Shown here one piece after another: positions 26,360-35,536 of a stretch of 59,760 bases of DNA. The stretch comes from an uncultured Lachnospiraceae bacterium (GTDB taxonomy: Bacteria; Bacillota; Clostridia; Lachnospirales; Lachnospiraceae), in contig ONAD01000017.1 in the NCBI GenBank assembly GCA_900315735.1, forward strand, positions 1 to 59,760, read 5' to 3'. Both the position numbers and the translations under genes were made by a program. Position 1 is the stretch's first letter. The number at the start of each line of letters is the position of its first letter. The notes below the pieces were generated by a model. It saw only the letters and a program-made list of their open reading frames with translations, had not been told where the DNA came from and made no database searches.

Positions 26360-28804
26360 TTAGCCCATAATTACTTCAACCGTAACTTCTTTCTTATCAG
26401 CATCAAATGGAATCATATTGCCATCAACGATAGCACCGTCTACTGTAAGAACTTTGACACCTTTCTGTACGCCATTTGGATTCTTTACCTGGATGTGATA
26501 AGTTACACCACGGAAATCACGTTTTGCAGTGAAGCCGGATAAAGTAGATGGAATACATGGGTCAATTACAAGACCATCATAATCCGGACGGATACCTAAG
26601 ATGTACTGGGATACATCAAGGAAGGTCCATGCGGCAGTACCGGTAAGCCAGCTGTTCTTTGCTTCACCGAAGTTTGGTGCATCTTTTCCGGCAATCATCT
26701 GAGAGTATACATATGGCTCGGTGCGGTGGATTTCACTGATATCTTCAATATAAGCAGGACAGGTTCTGGTGTATACCTGCCAAGCACGGTCACCACGTCC
26801 AACAACTGTTTCTGCAATGGAAATCCATGGATTGTTGTGACAGAAGATACCTGCATTCTCTTTGTATCCAGGTGGATAGGAAGAAATTTCACCAAGCTCT
26901 ACATGGTATTTATGATAAGGTGGCTGCAGCAGCACAATACCATATTTGGTATCCAAGTATTTTTCAACAGACTGCATTGCCTGAAGACAATTGCCTTCTT
27001 TCAGGCCGATTTCAGCCATAACACAGAATCCCTGTGGCTCGATAAAGATTTTACCGTCTTCGCATTCTTTAGAACCAATTTTCTGTTTGTAGTGGTCATA
27101 TGCTCTTAAGAACCATTCGCCATCCCAACCGGCATCGAGAACAGTTTTCTCCATGGAAGCAATTGCTTCTTCTGCCTCTTTGGCTTCATCATCCAATCCT
27201 CTGTGTTTGCAGATTTCTACATAATCTTTTCCATATTTTACAAACATGCCTGCGATAAATACGGATTCTGCATTTGGTCCCTCGGATGGTCCGAAGGTCT
27301 GGAAGGATTCGCCCGGCTCCTCGGAGAAGCAGTTTAAGTTCAGACAGTCATTCCAGTCAGCACGTCCAATCAGAGGAAGTCCGTGTGGTCCTAAGTGCGT
27401 TCTGGTATAGTTGAAGGAACGTCTTAAATGTTCCATAAAATCTGTTGCTTTGCTTTCGTCATTATCATAAGGAGTGATTTCATCTAAAATGGAGTAATCT
27501 CCGGTCTCCTTGATATAAGCGGCAGTACCGGCAATGAGCCATAACGGGTCATCATTGAATCCACTTCCGATATCAGCATTTCCTTTTTTGGTAAGTGGCT
27601 GATACTGATGGTAAGCACTTCCATCTTCAAACTGGGTGGATGCGATATCTAAAATACGCTGTCTTGCACGGTCCGGAATCAGATGAACAAATCCTAAAAG
27701 GTCCTGGCAGGAATCACGGAAGCCCATGCCTCGTCCAATTCCTGATTCGAAATAGGAAGCGGAACGTGACATATTAAAGGTAACCATACACTGATACTGA
27801 TGCCAGATGTTTACCATACGGTCTAACTTTTCTTCGGAAGAAGATACGGTAAAGTGATTTAAAAGGTTATTCCAGTATTCTTTTAATTCTGCTAAAGCAG
27901 CATCTGCTTTTTCTGTTGTATCAAAACGTTTTAATAATTCTTCTGCAGGTTTTCTGTTGATGCATCCGTTTTCGGCAGGACCATCCCATTTCTCGGCAAC
28001 CGGATTTTCTACATAACCCAGTACAAAAACAAAAGTTTTTGATTCACCCGGTGCAAGAGAAACCTTGATATGGTGGGAACCAATCGGAGCCCAGCCGCTT
28101 GCTACAGAATTCTTTGAGGTTCCGTTTACGACAACTTCCGGTGCAGAATTTTCACCATAAGCACCAAGGAAAGACTCGCGGTCGGTATCAAATCCGGCAA
28201 GCTGGGTATTTACAGCATATACCGCATAATGATTACGGCGCTCACGGTATTCTGTCTTATGATAAAGGGCAGAGCCGTGAATTTCCACTTCACCGGTACT
28301 GAAGTTACGCTGGAAGTTTGTCATATCATCCATGGCATTCCACAGACAGAACTCTACATAAGAGAATACGGAAATCTCTTTGTGCTCGCTGCCGTGGTTG
28401 GTCAGTGTCAGTTTATTAATCTCACAGGTATTACCCATAGGAACAAACATGGTCAGCTCTGCGGATAACTGATTTTTGCTTCCTTCAAAAACAGAGTAGC
28501 CTAATCCATGCCGGCACTGATAGGAATCTAATTCAGTCTTAGTTGGCATCCATCCCGGATTCCAGATGGTGTCACCATCTTTGATATAGTAATAATGTCC
28601 ATTGCTGTCATAAGGAATATTGTTGTAACGATATCTTGTAAGACGAAGGAGCTTGGCATCTTTATAGAAACTGTATCCTCCGCAGGTGTTAGAAACCAGT
28701 GAAAAGAAATCTTCACATCCCAGATAGTTAATCCATGGAAGGGGAGTTTTTGGGGAAGTGATGACATATTCTTTCGCTGCATCATCGAAATGTCCAAATT
28801 TCAT
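26360..28804 (-). CDS. GH94 cellobiose phosphorylase
   Basis: An 814-aa cytoplasmic glycoside phosphorylase of family GH94. It would split cellobiose with phosphate into glucose 1-phosphate and glucose, saving ATP. The length matches the cellobiose-specific subgroup. The N-terminal beta-sandwich (about 1-290) begins [15 protein letters not shown] and the catalytic (alpha/alpha)6 barrel follows. Landmarks are [28 protein letters not shown] (416-422) and [11 protein letters not shown] (480-490), which holds the catalytic acid Asp. AGGAGG precedes the ATG. A promoter and LacI-type operator lie directly upstream, and the divergent operon encodes the matching regulator and uptake system. Cellodextrin or related beta-glucan disaccharides are possible alternative substrates. 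Confidence 0.92.
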   Translation of the reverse strand: MKFGHFDDAAKEYVITSPKTPLPWINYLGCEDFFSLVSNTCGGYSFYKDAKLLRLTRYRYNNIPYDSNGHYYYIKDGDTIWNPGWMPTKTELDSYQCRHGLGYSVFEGSKNQLSAELTMFVPMGNTCEINKLTLTNHGSEHKEISVFSYVEFCLWNAMDDMTNFQRNFSTGEVEIHGSALYHKTEYRERRNHYAVYAVNTQLAGFDTDRESFLGAYGENSAPEVVVNGTSKNSVASGWAPIGSHHIKVSLAPGESKTFVFVLGYVENPVAEKWDGPAENGCINRKPAEELLKRFDTTEKADAALAELKEYWNNLLNHFTVSSSEEKLDRMVNIWHQYQCMVTFNMSRSASYFESGIGRGMGFRDSCQDLLGFVHLIPDRARQRILDIASTQFEDGSAYHQYQPLTKKGNADIGSGFNDDPLWLIAGTAAYIKETGDYSILDEITPYDNDESKATDFMEHLRRSFNYTRTHLGPHGLPLIGRADWNDCLNLNCFSEEPGESFQTFGPSEGPNAESVFIAGMFVKYGKDYVEICKHRGLDDEAKEAEEAIASMEKTVLDAGWDGEWFLRAYDHYKQKIGSKECEDGKIFIEPQGFCVMAEIGLKEGNCLQAMQSVEKYLDTKYGIVLLQPPYHKYHVELGEISSYPPGYKENAGIFCHNNPWISIAETVVGRGDRAWQVYTRTCPAYIEDISEIHRTEPYVYSQMIAGKDAPNFGEAKNSWLTGTAAWTFLDVSQYILGIRPDYDGLVIDPCIPSTLSGFTAKRDFRGVTYHIQVKNPNGVQKGVKVLTVDGAIVDGNMIPFDADKKEVTVEVIMG

Positions 28805-28835
28805 AATTAAATATCCTCCTTAAATACGATAACTT

Positions 28836-28898
28836 CGAAAACGATTAAGAGAGGCATTTCTTTATGTTGAGTATAATATAAGAATCTGGAAAAAGCAA
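28836..28898 (-). promoter_or_regulatory. Promoter and LacI-type operator of the phosphorylase gene
   Basis: On the minus strand TTGCTT (28893-28898), a 17-bp spacer and TATACT (28870-28875). Just downstream of the start lies the operator CGAAAACGATTAAG (28836-28849 on the plus strand). The same 14-mer occurs at 29145. Confidence 0.7.
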
Positions 28899-28981
28899 CA
28901 GAAATATTGAAGAAAGTACGCATTTTAGGAGAAAAGAGCGAAAAGGGCAGTTTTTTGCTGTACTAGCAGAAAGTGTAAAAT

Positions 28982-28994
28982 GATAACGATTAAG
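28982..28994 (+). promoter_or_regulatory. Middle LacI-type operator
   Basis: GATAACGATTAAG, matching the right part of the two flanking operators. It lies midway between the divergent promoters, about 145 and 163 bp from the other two copies, which would allow DNA looping. Confidence 0.55.
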
Positions 28995-29109
28995 TAAAAG
29001 GGCAAGCCGAAATTCGACTTAATATAGAAGAAAGAGAACACGATTAGTCAAAAATGCACAAAACGAGCAATTCAAAACTGGATAACTGTTACAAATATAC
29101 AAAAAGGGG

Positions 29110-29158
29110 TTGCATTTCACCCAAGATGTGTTATGATAAAGCTACGAAAACGATTAAG
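29110..29158 (+). promoter_or_regulatory. Promoter and operator of the lacI-ABC operon
   Basis: TTGCAT at 29110-29115, a 16-bp spacer, TATGAT at 29132-29137, then the operator CGAAAACGATTAAG at 29145-29158, over the expected transcription start. This points to autoregulation of the LacI-family gene. Confidence 0.7.
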
Positions 29159-29189
29159 GAAAGCAACTCGAAACAGTGAGGTGCAAAAG

Positions 29190-30230
29190 ATGGTATCTTT
29201 AAAAGACATTGCGAAAGAATGTGGTGTATCAACTGCAACAGTTAGCAAAGCACTGAATGGACAACATGATATTGGAGAAGAAACAAAAGCAAGAGTAAGA
29301 GAGACAGCAGAGCGGATGGGGTATTTTCCAAATGCAGCTGCCAGAGCATTAAAGACTAACCGTTCCTACAACGTAGGAGTCCTGTTTCAGGAAGAAGCAG
29401 GAAGTGGTCTGACACATGAATATTTTTCAGGTGTGTTAAATGAAATTAAGGTGCAGGTTGAGAAGATGGGATACGATGTAACATTTATCAACAACAGTTA
29501 CGGAGTAAAGAAAACCTCATTTTTTGAACATTGCAGATACCGGAATTTTGAAGGAATCGTTATCGTGTGTGCTGATTTTACCAGCCAGGGAGTGCTTGAA
29601 TTAATGAACAGTGCATTCCCGGTAGTGACCATTGATTATACACATTACAATTGCACAGCAGTTTGTTCCAATAATGTAAAAGGAATAGAGGATCTGCTGA
29701 AGTATATATATAAGAAGGGCCACCGAAAAATTGCTTACATACACGGACAGAAAAACTCGAATGTAACGAGAGAAAGACTTACAAGCTTTTACCGGACGAT
29801 GGAAGAACTTCATATTAAGGTAAATGAAGATTACATTCGGGAAGCTGCTTATCTGGAAACAAAGGGAGCGGCGGAGCAGACAGAAATTTTACTTGATATG
29901 GATGACCCGCCAACCTGCATTCTTTATCCGGATGACACCTCTTTAATCGGAGGGAAAAACGTGATTATGGAACGTGGGATGCATATCCCGGAAGACATTT
30001 CCATTGCAGGATATGACGGAACGAGAATTTCCCAATTGTCTCATCCGAGAATCACAACGATTCATCAGGATACAGAAGAAATAGGAAGAGAAGCAGCCCG
30101 GCGTCTTATCGATGCCATTGAAAAACCGAGAACTACTCTCGTAGAGAGAGTCGTTATAGAGGGCACATTGATTACCGGTCAGTCGGTAGGAGAGCTGCCT
30201 GAAAACAACATCCAAAAGGATGACAAATAA
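29190..30230 (+). CDS. LacI-family transcriptional regulator
   Basis: A 346-aa repressor. Residues 1-60 form the LacI DNA-binding domain with HTH and hinge (MVSLKDIAKECGVSTATVSK, ADRMGY-like AERMGYFPNAAARAL). Residues 62-335 are a periplasmic-binding-protein-like sugar domain (NVGVLFQEEAGSGL, HRKIAYIHG, CILYPDDTSLIGG, DISIAGYDGT). I chose the ATG at 29190 behind GAGGTG; the longer in-frame ATG at 29133 would lie within the promoter and operator. Three copies of one operator sit around it. It probably represses both the GH94 gene and its own operon until a beta-glucoside or sugar phosphate binds. Confidence 0.93.
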   Translation: MVSLKDIAKECGVSTATVSKALNGQHDIGEETKARVRETAERMGYFPNAAARALKTNRSYNVGVLFQEEAGSGLTHEYFSGVLNEIKVQVEKMGYDVTFINNSYGVKKTSFFEHCRYRNFEGIVIVCADFTSQGVLELMNSAFPVVTIDYTHYNCTAVCSNNVKGIEDLLKYIYKKGHRKIAYIHGQKNSNVTRERLTSFYRTMEELHIKVNEDYIREAAYLETKGAAEQTEILLDMDDPPTCILYPDDTSLIGGKNVIMERGMHIPEDISIAGYDGTRISQLSHPRITTIHQDTEEIGREAARRLIDAIEKPRTTLVERVVIEGTLITGQSVGELPENNIQKDDK

Positions 30231-30246
30231 GAAGGAGGAGAACTCA

Positions 30247-31680
30247 ATGAAAAAGAAACTTATCAGTACTTTATTGTGCGTATCCATGGTAGCAGCTATG
30301 GTAGCTGGATGTGGATCAGGGGATGACACAAAGGATGCTAACAATGATGCATCCACCACAGAGAAAACAGCAGAGACGGATGCAGACACAGACACCGACA
30401 GTGATTCTACAGAAGTAGAGAATACAATCACCGGTGATCCTAGTGCAGATGATGCATTCGTAGTATGGGGCTGGAACGATGATATCAAGAATATCTTAGA
30501 TGGACCGTTCGCAGAGCAGTATCCAGACCTTGCAAAACGTATCGTATTCGTAAATGCAGGTGGATCTGATTATTATCAGACAAAGATTGATGAAATCTTA
30601 GATGATCCTGATAATGAATTATACCCAGACCTGATGGGACTTGAGGTTGACTACGTTTTGAAATATGTAAACAGTGACTGGCTGACCTCAGTTGGTGATT
30701 GTGGAGTTACAGCAGATGATTATGCAAATCAGTATCAGTACAATCTGGATCTTGGTACTGTAACCGGTGAGGATTCATCTGATGCAAACAATGTAAAAGC
30801 ATTATTCTGGCAGGCTACTCCTGGATGCTTCCAGTTAAGAGCTGACCTTTGTGAGAAATATCTTGGAACAACTGATGTAAATGAATTAAGCACAATGTTC
30901 TCTACATGGGATGGAATCCTGGATGCAGCAAGAAAAGTAAATGATGCATCAAACGGAAAATGTAAACTGTTCTCTGGTTATGATGAGTGCTTCCGTGTAC
31001 TTTCTAACTCAAGAGCAACTGGTTGGTATGGCGATGACGATGTAATTTCTGTTGATGATAACATGACAGAGTACATGGAACTTGCTAAGACAATGGTAGA
31101 CGAAGGATTAACCTATGAAACAGATCAGTGGTCAACTGACTGGTATGCAAACATGGAAGGTGACGGCGAGACATCTAATGCAGCAGTTGCTTACTGTGGA
31201 TGCCCATGGTTCACATACTGGTGCTTAAAAGATACCTGGAAAGGTAACACAATCCTTGTAAATGCTCCAGAACAGTTCTATTGGGGTGGTACAGGACTTG
31301 CAGCAACAGCTAACTGCTCTGATAAAGACATGGCTGGAACAATCTTAAAAGCATTTACCTGTGATACAGACTTCATGGTATCTATCAATGCAACAAACAG
31401 TGACTATGTAAACAACAAAGAAGCAGTTCAGAAGATTTCTGAAGCTGGTGCAACATGTGACTACTTATATGCAGATGCTGGTCAGGACATCATGGCATTC
31501 TACTTACCAATGGCTGATTCTATCAGTGCTAAGAATGCAACAGCAGAAGATCAGAACATCAACTCTGCTTGGTCTACTCAGGTTAAAGAGTATGCAGCAG
31601 GAAACAAGGATAAAGATACTGCAATCGCAGATTTCAAATCCGCAGTACATGACTCCTATTCATACTTAAAAGCTGAATAA
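30247..31680 (+). CDS. ABC transporter sugar-binding lipoprotein
   Basis: A 477-aa extracellular solute-binding protein (family 1-like). The signal peptide ends in the lipobox VAGC; an acidic Asp/Thr/Ser linker (about residues 25-70) tethers the binding domain. The body is rich in aromatic residues (FVVWGWNDDIKN, ATGWYGDDD, WSTDWYANMEG, CGCPWFTYWC), as expected for stacking on oligosaccharide rings. I chose the ATG at 30247, 8 nt after GGAGGAG. The gene starts 16 nt after lacI, is followed by a hairpin and two permease genes, and no ATPase gene is present. A shared MsmK-type ATPase elsewhere would then be required. Confidence 0.9.
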   Translation: MKKKLISTLLCVSMVAAMVAGCGSGDDTKDANNDASTTEKTAETDADTDTDSDSTEVENTITGDPSADDAFVVWGWNDDIKNILDGPFAEQYPDLAKRIVFVNAGGSDYYQTKIDEILDDPDNELYPDLMGLEVDYVLKYVNSDWLTSVGDCGVTADDYANQYQYNLDLGTVTGEDSSDANNVKALFWQATPGCFQLRADLCEKYLGTTDVNELSTMFSTWDGILDAARKVNDASNGKCKLFSGYDECFRVLSNSRATGWYGDDDVISVDDNMTEYMELAKTMVDEGLTYETDQWSTDWYANMEGDGETSNAAVAYCGCPWFTYWCLKDTWKGNTILVNAPEQFYWGGTGLAATANCSDKDMAGTILKAFTCDTDFMVSINATNSDYVNNKEAVQKISEAGATCDYLYADAGQDIMAFYLPMADSISAKNATAEDQNINSAWSTQVKEYAAGNKDKDTAIADFKSAVHDSYSYLKAE

Positions 31681-31700
31681 TCAGTAAAAGAACAATAACT

Positions 31701-31743
31701 ATGCTGCCCTTTCCGGCATGGGAAGGGCAGCATTTATAAACAA
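31701..31743 (+). other. Intercistronic hairpin between binding protein and permeases
   Basis: ATGCTGCCCTT (31701-31711) and AAGGGCAGCAT (31733-31743) form a perfect 11-bp stem with only TTTAT after it. It is a weak terminator or 3' stabiliser of the binding-protein message, which would give more binding protein than permease, a common arrangement in sugar ABC operons. Confidence 0.65.
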
Positions 31744-31807
31744 AACTATTGGAGAGTTATTTTAAAATATAGGGAAATGGAAGATGGATTGAGAGGAGTT
31801 GGCAAAA

Positions 31808-32767
31808 ATGGACAAAAAGAAAAAACGTAAACATATTGAATATGGCAGATATGGATACTTCTTTATCGCCCCATTCTTCATTGCATATTGTCTGTTTCAG
31901 TTATGGCCGTTATTTAATACATTTTACTATAGTACATTAAGCTACTATAAGAGAAACGGTAGAGAATTTATTGAATTTTGTGGATTAGACAATTTCAAAA
32001 ATATTCTTGGACTGACAGCCGGTGAAAAAGGATATGCACTGATTTATTTAAAAAATACACTGGCAATGTGGGTATGCAACTTTATTCCACAGATTTTAGT
32101 TTCATTGTTACTGGCAGTATGGCTGACTGATAACATTGTAAAATTAAAAGCTCAGGGCGCATACAAAATTATTATTTACTTACCTAGTATTATCACAGCA
32201 GCGTCTGTATCTGTTTTATTCAATGCGATGTTCTCCCAGTACGGACCAATTACACAGTCCTTACGTAACATGGGAATCATTTCACAGAAATTTAACTTTA
32301 TGACAAGCGTCGGCGGAACGCGAGGGTTAATATCATTTATCCTCTTCTGGATGTGGTATGGAAATACAACCCTGTTGCTGATATCAGGAGTTCTGGGAAT
32401 TGACCCAAGTCTTTACGAAGCGGCTGATATCGACGGAGCAACCGGATGGAAGAAATTCCGTTATTTAACGCTTCCATTATTAAAACCGATTATGTTATAT
32501 GTATTAATTACTTCCGCAATCGGTGGTTTACAGATGTACGATATCCCGGCATTATTCAATGTCAGCAAGTCAGGACTTATCGGACAGCCGGATGATTCAT
32601 CCACAACAATGGCAATGTACATCATGCGATTATATCAGAGTGATGTTGGTAAGGCAGCGGCAGTATCCGTATTCCTGTTTATTCTGACCTTGATTATCAG
32701 TCTTATCTTCTTCGGAACGATGACAGATCGGAGCGAGAAGAAACATAAGAAAGGAGGGAATCGATAA
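31808..32767 (+). CDS. ABC sugar transporter permease, MalF-like
   Basis: A 319-aa inner-membrane permease with six membrane segments. After a lysine-rich N-terminus comes YFFIAPFFIAYCLFQLWPLF, the usual first segment. The EAA loop that contacts the ATPase is visible as YEAADIDGATGWKKFRYLTL PLL-type sequence in the last third. I chose the ATG at 31808, 9 nt after AGGAG; a TTG at 31799 in the same frame is too close to that site. Its stop codon overlaps the ATG of the next permease, so translation is coupled. Confidence 0.9.
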   Translation: MDKKKKRKHIEYGRYGYFFIAPFFIAYCLFQLWPLFNTFYYSTLSYYKRNGREFIEFCGLDNFKNILGLTAGEKGYALIYLKNTLAMWVCNFIPQILVSLLLAVWLTDNIVKLKAQGAYKIIIYLPSIITAASVSVLFNAMFSQYGPITQSLRNMGIISQKFNFMTSVGGTRGLISFILFWMWYGNTTLLLISGVLGIDPSLYEAADIDGATGWKKFRYLTLPLLKPIMLYVLITSAIGGLQMYDIPALFNVSKSGLIGQPDDSSTTMAMYIMRLYQSDVGKAAAVSVFLFILTLIISLIFFGTMTDRSEKKHKKGGNR

Positions 32768-33669
32768 TGGCAAGTTTTGATATGGCAATGAGCGGACAGA
32801 CATCCCAGCCGAAACAGAAAAGTTATTCGAAAGTATTACATACAAAAAGAGCAATCCGAGGTGTGATTTGTATCCTCTTCTGTCTCTTGAGTTTACTGCC
32901 ATTCCTTTTAATGGTTATGAATGCAACCAGAACTTCCGGAGACATTCAGGCAGGTGTAACATTGATTCCTTCCTCACATTTGATGGAGAACTGGAACATG
33001 CTTCTTCAGAAGCAGAATGGTATGAGATTAACATTAGGAAGAGCAATGTTAAACTCCTTATGTATCACAGTACCGGGTACCTTCCTTGCAGTATATTGTT
33101 CCTGTATGACAGCTTATGGAATCCATGTATATAACTTCAAAGCAAAGAAATTTGCATGGGCATTTATCATGGCAATCATGATGGTACCAAACCAGATTAC
33201 AATCATTGGTTTCTACCGTTTCATGTTAAAACTGAATTTGGTAGATACCTACATTCCATTGATTATTCCTTGTATCGCAGCACCGGCAGTTGTATTCTTC
33301 ATGAAACAGTATATGGAAAGCACCTTATCCATTGAAATGATTGAAGCTGCACGAATTGACGGAGCAAAAGAATTTAGAATTTTCAATACAATTATCATGC
33401 CGATTATGAAACCGGCAGTAGCAACACAGGCAATCTTCCAGTTTATTGCACAGTGGAATAACCTCTTTACCCCAACCATCATGTTGACAACTGATGAGAA
33501 GAAAACACTTCCATTGTTCGTACAGATGCTGACAGCAGATCAGTTCCGTGTAGATTACGGTGTTGTATATGTAGGCCTTACCGTAACAGTACTTCCATTA
33601 ATTATTGCTTACCTTATCCTTTCAAAATACATTGTAGCAGGTGTAGCACTTGGTGGTGTAAAAGGCTAA
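32767..33669 (+). CDS. ABC sugar transporter permease, MalG-like
   Basis: A 300-aa partner permease with six membrane segments. Typical features are LPFLLMVMNATRTSGDIQ after the first helix, the long extracytoplasmic loop with LMENWNMLLQKQ, and the EAA loop EMIEAARIDGAKEFRIFNTI with IIMPIMKPA after it. The ATG overlaps the stop of the upstream permease by one base. Together with the binding protein it forms a carbohydrate importer; gene context indicates cellobiose or short beta-glucans. A terminator follows at 33724. Confidence 0.9.
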   Translation: MASFDMAMSGQTSQPKQKSYSKVLHTKRAIRGVICILFCLLSLLPFLLMVMNATRTSGDIQAGVTLIPSSHLMENWNMLLQKQNGMRLTLGRAMLNSLCITVPGTFLAVYCSCMTAYGIHVYNFKAKKFAWAFIMAIMMVPNQITIIGFYRFMLKLNLVDTYIPLIIPCIAAPAVVFFMKQYMESTLSIEMIEAARIDGAKEFRIFNTIIMPIMKPAVATQAIFQFIAQWNNLFTPTIMLTTDEKKTLPLFVQMLTADQFRVDYGVVYVGLTVTVLPLIIAYLILSKYIVAGVALGGVKG

Positions 33670-33723
33670 AAACAAGAATAATTCTTTTTTCCATTTCCTC
33701 ATACAAAATATAATTAAGCGCGA

Positions 33724-33754
33724 AGAGAGGTTGCCGAGAGGCAGCCTCTCTTTG
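33724..33754 (+). terminator. Terminator of the sugar ABC operon
   Basis: GAGAGGTTGCC and GGCAGCCTCTC form an 11-bp stem with one G-T pair and loop GAGA, followed by TTTG. Confidence 0.75.
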
Positions 33755-33759
33755 TGTGT

Positions 33760-33788
33760 GCATCCGTAAGAAGCTGCCGGTGGCAGGT
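33760..33788 (+). repeat. Dispersed intergenic repeat, tail fragment (copy E)
   Basis: GCATCCGTAAGAAGCTGCC followed by GGTGGCAGG matches the 3' part of repeat copies A and C. It again lies just after a terminator. Confidence 0.55.
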
Positions 33789-33830
33789 TCTGTAGGTTTG
33801 CACTTCTGCCCAATGTTTACAAGAAGGCGG

Positions 33831-33916
33831 CAATGTCCGCCTGGTGTGGATACATGAACGAAGCTGGTTAGAGCCTCTTATCAGCAAAGTGTCGTATCCA
33901 CATCAGGTGGACATTG
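33831..33916. repeat. Structured MITE-like element (copy 2)
   Basis: Outer arms 33831-33852 (CAATGTCCGCCTGGTGTGGA...) and 33895-33916 pair over 22 bp, with two G-T wobbles and no true mismatch. An inner stem pairs GCTGGTTAGAG with CTCTTATCAGC. The apical part contains TTAGAGCCTCTTATCA, shared with the element at 6260. The queT promoter begins 36 nt after it. Confidence 0.55.
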
Positions 33917-33951
33917 TTGCCATCTTATAAAAGTAATGAGCATACAATCGC

Positions 33952-33980
33952 TTGCAATCCGACAAGTTACATGATATACT
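33952..33980 (+). promoter_or_regulatory. Promoter of queT
   Basis: TTGCAA at 33952-33957, 17-bp spacer, TATACT at 33975-33980. The transcript would start near 33987 with a leader of about 99 nt. Confidence 0.65.
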
Positions 33981-33986
33981 GTCAGA

Positions 33987-34085
33987 TGTTGCAAGTACCC
34001 CGTAAAACCAAGGTCTTTGGGGAAGAAGAAACCGAGTGTTCGAGACCTTCCACTCGTAAAACAAAACTAGAGGAGACAAAAGAAT
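33987..34085 (+). promoter_or_regulatory. Candidate preQ1-type riboswitch leader of queT
   Basis: The leader has a CCAA/TTGG hairpin inside CCCGTAAAACCAAGG, then CGAGTG (34031-34036 region) pairing with CACTCG, and ends ACAAAACTAGAGGAG, which joins a purine-rich tail to the ribosome-binding site. A compact pseudoknot-like layout with an AAAACTA tail next to the ribosome-binding site is typical of preQ1 riboswitches, and queT is a classic preQ1 target. I could not fit it with certainty to class I, II or III. Confidence 0.5.
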
Positions 34086-34595
34086 ATGAGAAACAAAAAA
34101 GTATTATTTATTGTGCAGGCTGCGTTAATTGCAGCAATCTATGTGGCACTGACTTATCTTAGCAGTATTGCAGGACTGGCATCCGGTACGATTCAGGTGC
34201 GTATTTCAGAAGCACTGTGTATTTTACCGGTATTTACGACGGCAGCAATTCCGGGATTATGGCTGGGATGTTTCCTGGCAAATATGCTGACCGGAGGTAT
34301 TCCAATTGACGTTGTATGCGGAAGTATTGCAACTTTGATAGGAGCATTTGGAACTTATGCATTAAGAAAGCATAAATTTGCATGCACATGGCCACCGGTT
34401 ATTGCAAATATGGTAATTGTACCATTTGTGTTACGCTATGGTTATGGCTTCATTACAGAGTACAAAGGGATTGACTGGTCCATCCCATTTAATGCACTTA
34501 CCGTTGGAATTGGTGAGGTTATCTCTTGCGTGATTTTAGGAAGTATATTGCTTCGTGTACTGAATAAGTACCGCAATGTAATCTTTCAGGCATAA
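34086..34595 (+). CDS. queT: QueT family queuosine-precursor transporter
   Basis: A 169-aa membrane protein of the QueT/ECF S-component group, which binds a queuosine precursor such as preQ1 in an energy-coupling-factor transporter. Five to six hydrophobic segments are visible. Landmarks are LIAAIYVALTYLSSIAGLASGTIQ-like start (short form ALTYLSSIAGLASG), RISEALCILPVF and GLWLGCFLANMLTGGIPIDV. AGGAG precedes the ATG. The ECF ATPase and T components are not in this window and are probably shared. The leader upstream looks like a preQ1 riboswitch, which supports the assignment. A terminator follows at 34650. Confidence 0.88.
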   Translation: MRNKKVLFIVQAALIAAIYVALTYLSSIAGLASGTIQVRISEALCILPVFTTAAIPGLWLGCFLANMLTGGIPIDVVCGSIATLIGAFGTYALRKHKFACTWPPVIANMVIVPFVLRYGYGFITEYKGIDWSIPFNALTVGIGEVISCVILGSILLRVLNKYRNVIFQA

Positions 34596-34649
34596 AAATA
34601 AAATAATACTTGCAATTTAAAATGCCATAAAATATAATGGTTTTAGACC

Positions 34650-34685
34650 AAAGAGGGTATATTCGAGAGAATATGCCCTCTTTTT
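34650..34685 (+). terminator. Terminator of queT
   Basis: AAGAGGGTATATTC and GAATATGCCCTCTT form a long stem with loop GAGA and one G-T pair, followed by five T. Confidence 0.85.
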
Positions 34686-34717
34686 GCATCTGAAAAATAC
34701 TTAAAGAGGGTGATGAT

Positions 34718-35464
34718 ATGAAAACATTAGAGACAAATGACTGGATGATTTTAAACAGTATTATTTACAAAATTTATACGACGGAAGATGCGGACATCAT
34801 GCGGGAGCAGTTTTTGGAACAGATGAAGATGGTGCTGGACTTTGACAGTGCGGATTTTTTTCTTGCAGACCGGAAGGAAAGTAAGCATCTGGTAAAACCG
34901 GTCACTTATAATTGTGATGATGAATCCTCAATGTATGACGAAATAAATTCAGACCGCGGAATTGTATATAGTGGAAAAAGTCTGGTGTACCGGGAGACAG
35001 ATATGATATCGGATGAAAAGAGAGTGCAGACAGAATATTATCAGAAGGTGTACCGGCCAAATAACTGGCATTATGCATTACAGATGATATTGGGTAGAAA
35101 TAAGGAATTTTTAGGCGTTGTTACCTTTTACCGGACAATTGGAAAAGATAATTTTCAGTATGATGACATTTTTATTCTGGACATGTTAAAGGAACATCTG
35201 GCATTTCGTTTATATAAAGATGGGCAGGAAAGAAGTGGAATAGCAGAAAAACTTACCATCACAGAAGTGACGGAAAAATATGAGCTGACAAAGCGGGAGC
35301 ATACGATATTGCAGCTTTTGATGCAGGGAAAGGACAATCATACTATTTGTGAAGAACTGTCCATCAGCGTAAATACATTAAAAAAGCATATCTTAAATAT
35401 CTATCGGAAGCTTGGCATCAGAAACCGTGTTCAGATGTTTAAAATGATAAAAGAAAAAGAGTGA
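34718..35464 (+). CDS. LuxR-family transcriptional regulator
   Basis: A 248-aa protein. Residues 1-175 are a GAF-like sensor region without recognisable ligand motif (DFDSADFFLADRKE, WHYALQMILGRNKEFLGVV). Residues 185-245 form a LuxR-type helix-turn-helix (LTKREHTILQLLMQGKDNHT, ISVNTLKKHILNIYRKLGI). There is no receiver domain and no partner kinase nearby, so it may sense a small molecule directly. GAGGGTG precedes the ATG. It stands alone between a terminator and a repeat element. Its targets are unknown. Confidence 0.85.
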   Translation: MKTLETNDWMILNSIIYKIYTTEDADIMREQFLEQMKMVLDFDSADFFLADRKESKHLVKPVTYNCDDESSMYDEINSDRGIVYSGKSLVYRETDMISDEKRVQTEYYQKVYRPNNWHYALQMILGRNKEFLGVVTFYRTIGKDNFQYDDIFILDMLKEHLAFRLYKDGQERSGIAEKLTITEVTEKYELTKREHTILQLLMQGKDNHTICEELSISVNTLKKHILNIYRKLGIRNRVQMFKMIKEKE

Positions 35465-35536
35465 TTTTTCTATATCGAAAAGATGATGGAAAAGAAGATT
35501 TTTCTGTGAGTGAGGCAGCGAAATCTTTTTTTTCTG

